Below are positions 51,063 to 59,983 of a DNA stretch of 64,000 nucleotides, piece by piece. Made by a program: the position numbers and the translations under genes. The stretch comes from Mycolicibacterium sediminis (GTDB lineage: Bacteria > Actinomycetota > Actinomycetes > Mycobacteriales > Mycobacteriaceae). Location of the stretch: positions 992,001-1,056,000 of the forward strand of contig NZ_AP022588.1 in assembly GCF_010731735.1 (NCBI RefSeq). The letters run 5' to 3'. The notes beneath the pieces were generated by a model. It was not told the DNA's origin. It searched no databases and saw only the letters and a program-made list of their open reading frames with translations. Within the stretch, counting starts at the first letter, position 1. Each line of letters opens with the position of its first letter.

Positions 51063-53069
51063 TCAGGCCTGGAGGTTCCGCGGCTGGTCGGCCGCACCCG
51101 CGTAGCTTCGGGTCCACCGGTAGAGGCCCGCGACCACGGCCACGAACAGCACCACGCCGAGGATCTCGGCCCAGCTCGCGAAGCCCTCGCCGACGAGGGC
51201 GAGCGGCGCGTCGCTCCCCGAGGCGGCGACGATGCCGGCGAAGACCACGCCGAAGAGGCTCTCCCCGACGATGAGGCCGGTCGCCATCAGCACGCCGAGC
51301 CGTTTCTTCAGTTCGACGTCACCGCCGCGTCGTTCGGACCACCTGTCGTAGTACCGGCCGAGCAGCGCGCCGAACGGGATGATCAGGGTCAGCGACATCG
51401 GTAGGTACATGCCCATGCCGACCGCCAGCGGCGGCAGCGCGAACTTGGTCGTCCGCCGCAGGACCTCGTCGACGAGGATGACGGCCGCGCCGATGGCGGC
51501 GCCCAGTCCCAGCAGACCCCAGTCGAGATCGCCGCCGAACACGCCCTTGGCCAGCGACGAGATCAGGGCCGCCTGCGGTGCGGCGAGCGCGTTCTCGCCG
51601 GCGCCAGGCGCACCCACGAACCCGAACGCCGTGTTGAGCAGGCCGAGGACCGGCGGGATCACCAGGCCGCCGAAGATGACGCCGATGACCAGTGCGACCT
51701 GCTGACGCCACGGCGTGGCGCCGACCAGCTGGCCGGTCTTGAGGTCCTGCAGGTTGTCGTTCGAGATGGTGGCGATGCCGAACACGATTGCGGTGGCGAA
51801 CAGCGCGTAGGCCACCAGACCGAGGGTCTGCGAGGGATCGTCGCTGCGCCCGTGCACGAGCACCAGCACCAGCGACGCGATGACGACGACGAGGATGCCG
51901 AGTCCTGAGATCGGGCTGTTCGACGAACCGATCAGGCCGGCCATGTACCCCGCGACGGACGCGAGCACGGCACCGATCAACACGACGAACACCAGGGTCA
52001 CCACGATGATGAGCGCGCGGTTGTCCGTGATGTCGGTGCTGGCGAGGAACGACCACAGCAGCAATCCGATGGGGATCAGGGACAGCGCGATGGTGCCGCC
52101 GACGATCCATATCGGGAGGTCGCGTTCGACCAGTTCGACGCGTTCTCCGCCGCGGCGCGCCTTGGTCGAGGCGGCGGCCGCGCGGATGCCCCGGACGATC
52201 GGGCCGAGGATCTTGAGCAGCGTCCACACCGCCGCGATGGCGATGGCGCCCGCACCGACGAAGCGCACGTCGCTGGAGAACGTGCTGGACACGATGTCGG
52301 TGACGTCCGCGCCGCTGGGGATGGCGTCCCACGTCAACGTGGGCAGCAGGATGAAGTAGGAGATGACCAGCCCGACGATCATCGCGAAGCCGACCGTCAC
52401 GCCGACGAGGTGCCCGACGCCGATGAGTGCGAGGGACAGGCTGGCACCCACAGTGGAGCCACCGGCACCGAGACGGAAGTAGGTGGAGACGTCGCTCAGG
52501 ATCGCCTTGGTCGCGGCCAGGAGGGAGAAGCCGGCGGCGACGAGCGACCCGACGAGGATCGCGCGCAGGCTGCGCCGGTTGCCCTCGCCGTCGTCCTCGG
52601 CGGCCTCGCCCACCTTGAGCACCTCGGCTGCGGCGACGCCCTCCGGGTACGGCAGGTCAGAGCCGGTGACCAGGGCACGCCGGAGCGGCACCGAATACAT
52701 GACGCCGAGGACGCCGCCCACGATGCACACCGCCACGGTGGTCCAGTACGGGAAACCCGACCACCAGCCGATCATGATCAGGCCGGGCAGGACGAAGATG
52801 ATCGCGGCGAGAGTGCCCGCCGCCGAGGCGATCGTCTGCACGATGTTGTTCTCGAGGATGGTGTGCCCGCGGAAGTACCGCAGGATCGCCATCGAGATGA
52901 CGGCAGCCGGGATGGCGGTCGCGAACGTCAGCCCTACCTTGAGGCCGAGGTAGACGTTGGCCGCCGTGAAGACCAGCGTGATGAGCCCGCCGAGCACCAC
53001 GCCCCGGACGGTGAGTTCGCGAATCGACGGGGCCGCAGCCTCGACGTCGTCCAGCTTCGCCATGACCAT
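51063..53069 (-). CDS. OPT-family transporter
   Basis: A 668-residue membrane protein with about 14-16 hydrophobic segments. It begins RELTVRGVVLGGLITLVFTAANVYLGLK (shown in part: VLGGLITLVFTAANVYLG), the usual start of OPT transporters, and has PYPEGVAAAEVLK, another family hallmark. OPT proteins import oligopeptides, metal chelates or modified amino acids. Start ATG 53069 or 53063. No operon partner. Substrate not predictable. Confidence 0.85.
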   Translation of the reverse strand: MVMAKLDDVEAAAPSIRELTVRGVVLGGLITLVFTAANVYLGLKVGLTFATAIPAAVISMAILRYFRGHTILENNIVQTIASAAGTLAAIIFVLPGLIMIGWWSGFPYWTTVAVCIVGGVLGVMYSVPLRRALVTGSDLPYPEGVAAAEVLKVGEAAEDDGEGNRRSLRAILVGSLVAAGFSLLAATKAILSDVSTYFRLGAGGSTVGASLSLALIGVGHLVGVTVGFAMIVGLVISYFILLPTLTWDAIPSGADVTDIVSSTFSSDVRFVGAGAIAIAAVWTLLKILGPIVRGIRAAAASTKARRGGERVELVERDLPIWIVGGTIALSLIPIGLLLWSFLASTDITDNRALIIVVTLVFVVLIGAVLASVAGYMAGLIGSSNSPISGLGILVVVIASLVLVLVHGRSDDPSQTLGLVAYALFATAIVFGIATISNDNLQDLKTGQLVGATPWRQQVALVIGVIFGGLVIPPVLGLLNTAFGFVGAPGAGENALAAPQAALISSLAKGVFGGDLDWGLLGLGAAIGAAVILVDEVLRRTTKFALPPLAVGMGMYLPMSLTLIIPFGALLGRYYDRWSERRGGDVELKKRLGVLMATGLIVGESLFGVVFAGIVAASGSDAPLALVGEGFASWAEILGVVLFVAVVAGLYRWTRSYAGAADQPRNLQA

Positions 53070-53165
53070 CTCCCACGTCGAATGGTGGTTCGAACGGCGC
53101 AGCGGCGCTGCACGCCCGGGAGATGTTAGTGGGAGTTCACGTTGTGCTCAGCACAATGCGATGGC

Positions 53166-54017
53166 TCAGCCGAGACCGAGCTTCTCGGCGAGGTCGAGCA
53201 CGGCTTCGGCACGGGCACGGGTAGGACCGACGCTGCCGTCGTAGGGCCCGGTGGGGGCATCGAGGCGAGCGAGGGTGGCGCGGGCCTCGTCGATCTCGAG
53301 CGGTGAGGGGCTCAGCAGGCTGTTGATGGTCTCGGCGTGGTCGAGGACCAGGCAGAGCCGTCCGGTCATGCCCGCGGCCTTGGCGACCGCGGTCTCGCGG
53401 GCGAGGTGACGCGTCTGATCGCGCAGGGTCGGTCCGTCGATCGGGGCAGGCAATCCTGCGGCGCGGCTGGCGATGACGAGCCGGGACCGCGCATAGGCCA
53501 GCACCGTGGGGTCGCTGCTCATGCCGGTGTCGCGTCGGAAGTCGCCCACGCCGAACGCAATTCGTGAGCACCCGGGCGTCCGCGCGATCTCCGAGACCGC
53601 CTCCATGCCCAGCGCCGACTCGACCAGCGCCACCACCGGCGTGCCGGCGGGCAGCCGGGCGGCCGTCGAGGCGACGTCGTCGGGGGATTCGGCCTTGGCC
53701 AGCATGACGCCGGTGAGTCCCGAAACGTCGCTAAGGGCCGCGAGATCGGCCGACCAGCCGGGCGTACCGACGCCGTTGATCCGCACCCACGCCGAGTTCC
53801 CGCCATCCAGCCACCCGGCGACCGACTGCCGACCGGCCGCCTTCTGCGCGTCGGGCAGGCCATCTTCGATGTCGAGGACGACCGCGTCCGCGGCACCGGC
53901 GACAGCGGCGTCGTAGGCCGCCTCGCCGTCCGGGATGCCCGGCTGCAGCAGCCACGTTCTGGCCAGTGACCAATGCGGCTTACGGAGTCGTTCCGTCAAC
54001 TGCGGTGAAACCGTCAC
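53166..54017 (-). CDS. CitE-like CoA ester lyase (HpcH/HpaI superfamily)
   Basis: A 283-residue TIM-barrel enzyme. AVVLDIEDGLPDAQK, WVRINGVGTP, and GVGDFRRDTGM are the usual CitE/malyl-CoA-lyase-like blocks, with Glu and Asp that bind Mg. Stand-alone CitE-like proteins cleave 3-hydroxyacyl-CoA esters or hydrolyse malyl/citramalyl-CoA. Substrate not known. Start GTG 54017. It follows a TetR gene on the same strand by 110 bp. Confidence 0.8.
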   Translation of the reverse strand: MTVSPQLTERLRKPHWSLARTWLLQPGIPDGEAAYDAAVAGAADAVVLDIEDGLPDAQKAAGRQSVAGWLDGGNSAWVRINGVGTPGWSADLAALSDVSGLTGVMLAKAESPDDVASTAARLPAGTPVVALVESALGMEAVSEIARTPGCSRIAFGVGDFRRDTGMSSDPTVLAYARSRLVIASRAAGLPAPIDGPTLRDQTRHLARETAVAKAAGMTGRLCLVLDHAETINSLLSPSPLEIDEARATLARLDAPTGPYDGSVGPTRARAEAVLDLAEKLGLG

Positions 54018-54127
54018 TCGTGGAGCCCTTCGCTTGGCGATGTCACTCCATCGTCGGGGGCTGGTGACGAAGACGCCAGCTTGTGCTCGTTTTGTTCACG
54101 CCACCGACGCTCGATGGTCGTGATTGC

Positions 54128-54751
54128 TCAGCCCGCCGAGCCCGTGTTCATCACGTGTAGCCACACCGTCCTGCAGGTCTGGGTGGCATCGTCCAGGCCG
54201 TCGTCCGAGGTCCTGGTGGCCTGGTAGAACGTGCGCTCGATCATCCAGCACAGGGCGTGGCCGAGGGCGGCCGCATCGCCGGGCCCGTCCCCGGGCGGTG
54301 TCCCCGCGCGTTGCAGGACAGCGGCGATGGCCTCGGCGAAGACGTCGGCCGTCCCCGTCCACAGCTCGTCGATGTCGGGCACGGTGGAGCTGAGATCCAC
54401 CGCCGCGCGCATCACCGGACCGTGTTCCCGCCACAGCGCAGCGGTGCGTTCCAGCGTGGTGGACACGACCTCCTCCACCGGGCCGGTGGCGGTCGACGCA
54501 GCGGCCGACTTCTCCTGCAGGGCCTGAACGGTCCGCGCCACGAGGGCGATCAGCACGTCCTGCTTGGAGGCGAAGTAGAAGTACAGCGCCCCACGGGTGA
54601 GTCCTGCGGCGGCGGCGATGTCGCTCACCGTCATGTCCGCATAGCCGCGCGTGACGAGCAGCGTCTCGGCGGCGTCGAGGATCTGCCGCTCACGCAGGTC
54701 ACCCTTGCGCACGGCGGGTGCCGTGCGGCGCGAGGGCCAGGACTTGGTCAC
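54128..54751 (-). CDS. TetR/AcrR-family regulator (EthR-like)
   Basis: A 207-residue TetR protein with HTH at about 38-72 (TVSDIAAAAGLTRGALYFYF). The C-domain (LWREHGPVMRAAVDLSSTVPDID, then WMIERTFYQAT) resembles EthR-type regulators that bind hydrophobic ligands. GTG 54751 was chosen; the longer frame would run into the SDR gene upstream. It follows the SDR by 25 bp, so the two probably form one transcript. Confidence 0.82.
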   Translation of the reverse strand: MTKSWPSRRTAPAVRKGDLRERQILDAAETLLVTRGYADMTVSDIAAAAGLTRGALYFYFASKQDVLIALVARTVQALQEKSAAASTATGPVEEVVSTTLERTAALWREHGPVMRAAVDLSSTVPDIDELWTGTADVFAEAIAAVLQRAGTPPGDGPGDAAALGHALCWMIERTFYQATRTSDDGLDDATQTCRTVWLHVMNTGSAG

Positions 54752-54776
54752 CGGCGCGCGCCCGACGCGATCGCCG

Positions 54777-55628
54777 TCACGAGGCGGCCAGTTGGGCGCC
54801 GTCGCCGAAATCGGTGCTGCGCGAGAGACTTTCCCACCGTCGGATGTCCTCGTCGACTGCGACGCGCGCGGCACCGATCAGCCGCAGGGCATCCGAGCCG
54901 AGCACGAGGTGTGCGGGCGGCTCCGACTCGCCCAGTATCGCGAGTACCGCCTCGGCTGCCTTTGCGGGATTGCCCAGTTGGTTGCCGCTGGCCTCCACGC
55001 GAGCGGCACGGATCGGGTCGAACAGTGCGTCGTAATCCTCGATGGTCCGTTCGGCACGGGTCATCGACCGGCCCGCCCAGTCCGTGCGGAACGAGCCCGG
55101 CTCGATCGCGGTGACGGCGATCCCGAACGACGCGACCTCCTTGCGGAGGCTCTCCAGCAGACCTTCGACGGCGAACTTGCTGGCGCAGTAGGCGGACATC
55201 CCGGGGACGGCCATCAGTCCCCCCATCGACGTGACCGCCATCAGGTGGCCGGCGCGGCGCCGGCGCATGTGGGGCAGGGCGGCCTGCAGGGTCGCCGCCA
55301 CGCCGAACACGTTCGTCGCGAACTGCGCTCGCAGGTCGGACAGCGGCGTCTCCTCGAAGGTCCCCTCCACGCCGTAGCCGGCATTGGCGATCACGACGTC
55401 GATGGGGCCGACGTTCGACTCGACCTCGTCCACCGTCCGGACCACGGCGTCGTCGTCGGTCACGTCGAGGACGCGGGCGTGGGCCCGGTCGGACGACAGC
55501 GCCTCGAACGTCTCGACGTCCTCGGGCCTGCGCACCGTTCCGACCACGCGATGCCCGGCCTCGAGGGCCCCCGCCGCGAAGGCGCGGCCCAGGCCGCTGC
55601 TCACTCCCGTGATGAAGAACGTCGTCAT
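54777..55628 (-). CDS. SDR-family oxidoreductase
   Basis: A 283-residue classical SDR with TGVSSGLG at 7-14, NAG at 82-84, and catalytic Ser134, Tyr147 and Lys151 (YCASK). It resembles the long-C-terminus branch often called short-chain reductase of ketones or retinol-like substrates. ATG 55628 has CGGAGG just upstream. Two GACAC-N-GTGTC-like sites lie 44-76 bp before it, probable operators for the TetR encoded next. Confidence 0.83.
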   Translation of the reverse strand: MTTFFITGVSSGLGRAFAAGALEAGHRVVGTVRRPEDVETFEALSSDRAHARVLDVTDDDAVVRTVDEVESNVGPIDVVIANAGYGVEGTFEETPLSDLRAQFATNVFGVAATLQAALPHMRRRRAGHLMAVTSMGGLMAVPGMSAYCASKFAVEGLLESLRKEVASFGIAVTAIEPGSFRTDWAGRSMTRAERTIEDYDALFDPIRAARVEASGNQLGNPAKAAEAVLAILGESEPPAHLVLGSDALRLIGAARVAVDEDIRRWESLSRSTDFGDGAQLAAS

Positions 55629-55671
55629 GGCTGCCTCCGATGCATGTGCAGCACGCCACTTCGGCGTACTC

Positions 55672-55704
55672 GACACAGTGTCAGCTCGAAGTCGACGCCG
55701 TGTC
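55672..55704. promoter_or_regulatory. Pair of GACAC-N-GTGTC operators upstream of the SDR/TetR genes
   Basis: GACAC-A-GTGTC at 55672-55682 (perfect) and GACGC-C-GTGTC at 55694-55704 (one arm changed), 22 bp centre to centre, about two helical turns, located upstream of the SDR start at 55628. They fit binding by two TetR dimers. The binding protein (TetR at 54128-54751) is inferred. Confidence 0.5.
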
Positions 55705-55725
55705 AAGTAAGCGAGGCGTCCGACG

Positions 55726-56586
55726 TCAGGGCACCCGGGTGAGCAGGACGTCGACGGGATGCGGCAGCACGCCGGGCCGGCCGGGCAGCGAGATCTCGCG
55801 AAGGTAGTCGAGCAGCTGCTCGCGGGCGGCGGGTGCGAGTGCGCGCGAACGGGCTCCGATGAGGAAGTCCAGCACGGCCTCGCCCCGTCCGAGCGAGTCG
55901 TCAAGCACGTCGCGGGCGTCGAGGTGTCCGACGATGGTCTCGGTGCGGGTCGTCAGCCCGCGCGACTCCAGTTCCGCCTGGACGTCCTCGGCGAACCACG
56001 GCTTCAGCCCGGCCCATGGGCAGAGCATCTCGGTCAGGGAACACAACGGCTGCAACGGCGCGATCGCGGTCACGAGCAGGCCTCCGGGACGGACCATGCC
56101 GATTGCGTGGTCCAGCGCCACCGAGAGGTCCGCGACGTAATACAGCGAATGGACGAAGTGGACGAGGTCGGCGGGGTGGCCGGCGTCGTGGTCGGCGAAG
56201 TCACCGATGACGACGGTCGGGGTGAGAGTGTCGACCTCGAGCGCGTTCAGCCGTGAGGCGAATCGTGCCGCCGACGGCGGATGCGGCTCGACGCCGGTGT
56301 AGCGGACCCGGCGGCCACCCGCGGACAGGGCCTCGGCCAGCGGCGCATCCACGCTGCCGTCACCGACGCCCACGCCGACGACCCGCACCGGATCGCAGTC
56401 ACCGAGCATCGGCGGCAGGGCGGTGGCCAGCCACGATTGCAGCCGCGACCGTTGATCACTGGCGGCCTCGTACAGCGCGTGGGTGTGTGCGTATCGCTCC
56501 GGCGACAGCGCCGGTAGCGCCGGTCGATCGAGGATTCGGGCCCGTAGTCCATCGAGGGGCAGGGGCGGCCCCATCACTGTCACCAC
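55726..56586 (-). CDS. Class I SAM-dependent methyltransferase
   Basis: A 286-residue methyltransferase. The SAM-binding motif I is VVGVGVGDGS at about 69-78, followed by the acidic residue in GVEPHPPS; FVHSLYYVADLS is the post-I region. The general layout resembles small-molecule N-methyltransferases such as histamine methyltransferase-like proteins, but substrate is unknown. Starts GTG 56586 or ATG 56574. It is divergent from a second methyltransferase that is coupled to a dioxygenase, so the three may act together. Confidence 0.72.
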   Translation of the reverse strand: MVTVMGPPLPLDGLRARILDRPALPALSPERYAHTHALYEAASDQRSRLQSWLATALPPMLGDCDPVRVVGVGVGDGSVDAPLAEALSAGGRRVRYTGVEPHPPSAARFASRLNALEVDTLTPTVVIGDFADHDAGHPADLVHFVHSLYYVADLSVALDHAIGMVRPGGLLVTAIAPLQPLCSLTEMLCPWAGLKPWFAEDVQAELESRGLTTRTETIVGHLDARDVLDDSLGRGEAVLDFLIGARSRALAPAAREQLLDYLREISLPGRPGVLPHPVDVLLTRVP

Positions 56587-56684
56587 CGCCAGTGTTCACT
56601 GAAAATCGGCTTTGCCAGACCAAAGCACCACTTCGACACCGTTGCGTAAGAAACCGCCCCGCGGATCCGTGGTTGGCTGGAGCG

Positions 56685-57503
56685 ATGAACCGACCCGATA
56701 CCGCCCAGCGGAGTCTGGACCACTGGAGCGAAGCCGGCCGGACCGAGATGCAGGCCTTCTACGCCCTGGCGACCGAGGATTACCGGCAGCTCGTCGGCGC
56801 CCGCGACTGGGCCGCCGACCTGAACGCCCATGCGGTGGACGGCCGGGTGCGGCTGCTCGACGTCGCCTGCGGAAGCGGGAAGTTCCCCTCGGCGCTGCTG
56901 GCGGCCGGCCTCCCCACCGAGCCCGTCGTCGAGGTCGACCTGCTGGATCCGTCGGCCTTCAGCATCGCCGAGGCGAAGGCGGTCCTCGCACCGCCGTTCG
57001 TCGCCGCGGCCGAGCACGAGGTGTTCCTGCAGGACTTCACCGGCACCGGCTATGACGTCGCCTGGGCCACCCACGCGCTGTACGCGCTACCTCCCGCGGA
57101 ACTGGCAGCCGGTGTGGCCCGGATGGTCGGCGCCCTCCGCCCGGGTGGGTTCGGGGCCGTCGCGCAGGCGTCGTCGCGGTCGCACTACCTGACGTTCTAC
57201 GACGCCTACCGCTCCTCGTTCTCCCCGGACGCCACGCCCTACACCGACGCCGAGGGCGTCGCGGAAGCACTTCGCGCGGCGGGAGCGCCGGTCGAGGTCG
57301 AGGTGCTGCACTACCGAACGGGAACGTCCGACCGCGCCGTCGCCGAGGGATTCCTGCAGCGCTGCGCCTTCGACGACTCGGTGTCGCTCGACCAGATGGA
57401 GGCCGGCGACGAGCTCGGCGCCTACCTGGCCGGCTGCCGCGCGTCGGACGGCACGTACGAATTCGAGCACGAAGCCCACCTCATCACCTGGACGCAACCG
57501 TGA
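56685..57503 (+). CDS. Class I SAM-dependent methyltransferase
   Basis: A 272-residue methyltransferase with motif I LLDVACGSGKF at about 57-67, and WATHALYALPP later. RPDTAQRSLDHWSEAG at the start and AEGFLQRCAF towards the end do not point to a known substrate. ATG 56685 has TGGAG just upstream. Its stop overlaps the start of the dioxygenase by 4 bp, so they are co-translated. Probably a small-molecule enzyme. Confidence 0.75.
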   Translation: MNRPDTAQRSLDHWSEAGRTEMQAFYALATEDYRQLVGARDWAADLNAHAVDGRVRLLDVACGSGKFPSALLAAGLPTEPVVEVDLLDPSAFSIAEAKAVLAPPFVAAAEHEVFLQDFTGTGYDVAWATHALYALPPAELAAGVARMVGALRPGGFGAVAQASSRSHYLTFYDAYRSSFSPDATPYTDAEGVAEALRAAGAPVEVEVLHYRTGTSDRAVAEGFLQRCAFDDSVSLDQMEAGDELGAYLAGCRASDGTYEFEHEAHLITWTQP

Positions 57504-58477
57504 TCCGCAACCCGCACCTGTCCGAGACCACCGCGGCGGGAACGGCATCCGACGTCGCCGTCGAGTGGGACCGCGGCAACGACCAGTGGTGGGACTGGTA
57601 CATGTCGCTCGCCGACGGTCCCGTCCCCGACGGCCCGTTCGTCGACCCGCCGCCGCACGATCCCGGCCCCCTGCCGTCCGACGACGAGATCCTCGCCGAA
57701 CTCGCCGAGCCCTACCCGGTCACCGCTGCGCAGTTCCGGCAGTTCCAGACGGACGCGTTCATCAAGCTGCCGGGTGTGCTGACACCCGGCACGGTGGAGC
57801 GCCTACGGATCCGGCTGCGCGAGATGCTCGACGAATCCGTCGATCCTGCAGTGGGTTTCCAGAGCCGGGAGATGATGTGGCTGGAGGACGACCTCGTCCG
57901 GGCCGCGGTCCTCTCGCCGCGCATCGGTGGCATCGGCGCGGCCCTGCTCGGCACCGGTCAGGTTCGGCTCTACCACGACAATGCGCTGTCCAAGGAGCCC
58001 GGAGCCGGGCGCACCCCGTGGCACTACGACGCCCACCACTTCCCGCTGGACTCGCCCGACGTGTTGACGGCGTGGATCCCGCTGCAACCCACGCCGCGCG
58101 AGATGGGGCCGTTGGCCTTCGCCCGCGGTGCCGACGTCGCCGACCTCGTCGAGGACCTCGAGTTCGACAAGCACGGCACCTCGTACGACCGCGGCGTATC
58201 CGAAGTGCTTCGGGCGCAAGCCGTTCAGGTCGAGGACGGGCCGTTCGAGGCGGGCGAGGTGAGCTTCCACGCCGCCAGCTGCTTCCACACCGCCGGCGCC
58301 AACCTGACCACCGCCGCCCGCGTCGTGCTGGCGACGACGTACTTCGCCGATGGCACCAAGGTGGTCCCCAGCCCGACCATGGTCAGCGGGGACTGGCGCA
58401 AGTTCATCCCCGGCGCCGAACCGGGTCACGTCGTGGCGAGCGACCGCAACCCGCTGCTCGAGCGCCCCGGAGCCTGA
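57500..58477 (+). CDS. Phytanoyl-CoA dioxygenase-like Fe(II)/2-oxoglutarate oxygenase
   Basis: A 325-residue oxygenase of the PhyH family. Fe(II) ligands are His175 and Asp177 (WHYDAHH) and probably His263 (CFHTAG), with Arg274 in position to bind 2-oxoglutarate. The family hydroxylates lipids or natural-product intermediates. GTG 57500 is fixed by the 4-bp overlap with the methyltransferase. With two methyltransferases next to it, a role in making or modifying a small metabolite is plausible; no further evidence. Confidence 0.78.
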   Translation: MIRNPHLSETTAAGTASDVAVEWDRGNDQWWDWYMSLADGPVPDGPFVDPPPHDPGPLPSDDEILAELAEPYPVTAAQFRQFQTDAFIKLPGVLTPGTVERLRIRLREMLDESVDPAVGFQSREMMWLEDDLVRAAVLSPRIGGIGAALLGTGQVRLYHDNALSKEPGAGRTPWHYDAHHFPLDSPDVLTAWIPLQPTPREMGPLAFARGADVADLVEDLEFDKHGTSYDRGVSEVLRAQAVQVEDGPFEAGEVSFHAASCFHTAGANLTTAARVVLATTYFADGTKVVPSPTMVSGDWRKFIPGAEPGHVVASDRNPLLERPGA

Positions 58478-58490
58478 CCCGACGCTCGGA

Positions 58491-59744
58491 CTAGTTGTCG
58501 CTGGTCGGTGGTGGTTCGAAGGGTGTGTACCACCACCATTGGGCGCGTTCGCCGAGCGGTCCCGGACACGGTGGGACGTCCGGTGGTGGCGTGGTGGGTG
58601 GTCGGGCCAGCGATGCCCCGGTGAGTTCGCGGCCGTCGGCGTCGGCGACGACGAGGTGCTCGGCGGGGCCGGTGAGGGTGATGCCGCCGCTGTGGTGCAG
58701 CCGGTGGTGGAAGGGGCACAGTAGTACCAGGTTCGATGGTTCGGTGGGGCCGCCGTCCTCCCAGTGGACGAGGTGGTGGGCGTGCAGGCCGCGGGTGGCG
58801 CCGCAGCCGGGGACCACGCAGCCCCGGTCGCGGTGCTCGAGAACGCGGCGTAGCCGTCGGCTGACGGTGCGGGTGGTCCGTCCGGCGCCGATGGGCTGGC
58901 CGTGGCGTTGGAACCAGACTTCGCAGGTGGCGTCGCAGAGTAGTTCACGGCGTTCGTCGTCGGACAGTAGCGGGCCGAGGTGCAGTGCGGCGGCGGGTGT
59001 GTCGACGTCGACGTGCACGACGACGGTGGTGCGTTGTCCGTGGGGTCGGCGTGCGACGTCGGTGTCCCAGCCTGCCTCGATCAGGGACATGAAGGCGTCG
59101 ATGGTGGTCGGCATCGGTGGAGCCTGATCACCCGCCCGGGGGTTGTTCTCGCGGTCGCGCTTCCAGTCGGAGATCAGGGCATCGAGGTGGGACTGGTGGG
59201 CCGCCTCGAATTTTGCGGCGTCGAGGCGGGGCAGTCGGATCTTCCAGGTGACGTGGTCTTCGCCGGGGATGTCGGTCTTGACGAACGCCGGCGGTGGTTC
59301 GGGTTTCGGTCCCGGGTCGGGTCGCGGTTCGAGCTTCACCGCGGTGCGCAGTTGGGTGACGGTGGCGACGGCGGCAAGGTCGGCGTAGTGGTCGTCGGAG
59401 CCGTCGGCGGCGCGTTCGGCGATGACGCCGACCTGGTCGAGGGACAGCCGGCCCTCCCGCAGCCCGGCGACGCAGCGGGGGAACTCGTCGACACGCTGGG
59501 CGATGGCGACGACGGTGTCGGCGTTGCGGGGGGCGATGCCGGTCTTCCAGGCGACCAGGGCGGAGATGGAGCGGCAGCCGGTGGCGCCCCAGAGGTGGTC
59601 GCCGTCGATCTCGGCGACGATGTCGACGATGCGTCCGTCGATGGCGTTGCGCTGCCCGGTCAGCTCGGACAACTCGCCGAACAATGCGTCCAAATGCTCG
59701 GCCGGGTTGGCCGTCGAGACCAAAGGCGTTGCCGTGCTGGACAT
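58491..59744 (-). CDS. HNH endonuclease domain protein of the 13E12/DUF222 family
   Basis: A 417-residue protein: N-terminal DUF222 (about 15-300) and a C-terminal HNH motif in GCVVPGC...LHAHHLVHWEDGG...LVLLCPFHH (shown in parts), with the two Cys and paired His of HNH nucleases. These mycobacterial proteins are multicopy (REP13E12-like) and their role is unclear; nuclease activity is inferred. ATG 59744 has no ribosome-binding site, but GATAAT ends 7 bp before it, so a leaderless mRNA is possible. Confidence 0.82.
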   Translation of the reverse strand: MSSTATPLVSTANPAEHLDALFGELSELTGQRNAIDGRIVDIVAEIDGDHLWGATGCRSISALVAWKTGIAPRNADTVVAIAQRVDEFPRCVAGLREGRLSLDQVGVIAERAADGSDDHYADLAAVATVTQLRTAVKLEPRPDPGPKPEPPPAFVKTDIPGEDHVTWKIRLPRLDAAKFEAAHQSHLDALISDWKRDRENNPRAGDQAPPMPTTIDAFMSLIEAGWDTDVARRPHGQRTTVVVHVDVDTPAAALHLGPLLSDDERRELLCDATCEVWFQRHGQPIGAGRTTRTVSRRLRRVLEHRDRGCVVPGCGATRGLHAHHLVHWEDGGPTEPSNLVLLCPFHHRLHHSGGITLTGPAEHLVVADADGRELTGASLARPPTTPPPDVPPCPGPLGERAQWWWYTPFEPPPTSDN

Positions 59745-59862
59745 GAACCAATTATCGCAGAGGGGTCCGACATCTACGGCGACGTTCGAGGCGCCGACAA
59801 CCATCTCCGACGGCGCTCGGCTCGGCCCCGAGTTTCCATCCGGTTAACACGCCCGCTGAGCC

Positions 59863-59891
59863 TTGTTCTATTTCGGACGTCCGTCTACTGT
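59863..59891 (+). promoter_or_regulatory. Promoter with palindrome in spacer, upstream of the permease operon
   Basis: TTGTTC (59863-59868), exactly 17 bp, TACTGT (59886-59891), a good sigma-70-type pair for mycobacteria. The spacer holds the perfect 10-bp palindrome CGGACGTCCG at 59874-59883, a likely operator. The permease ATG is 93 bp downstream, leaving a long leader with GGGAGA as ribosome-binding site. No regulator gene is seen in the window for it. Confidence 0.55.
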
Positions 59892-59983
59892 TCCCTAGAG
59901 CGTGCGATCCAGGTCACCGACGAGCCGGAGCGCAGCCCGCCATCCGGCACGACAACCCCGCGAGACCGCCTGGGAGAAGACGA

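Noticed and set aside
58491..59744. 13E12-type HNH gene as a sign of a mobile element
   Set aside because: No flanking repeats, integrase or attachment site are visible; these genes are common single insertions in mycobacterial chromosomes.
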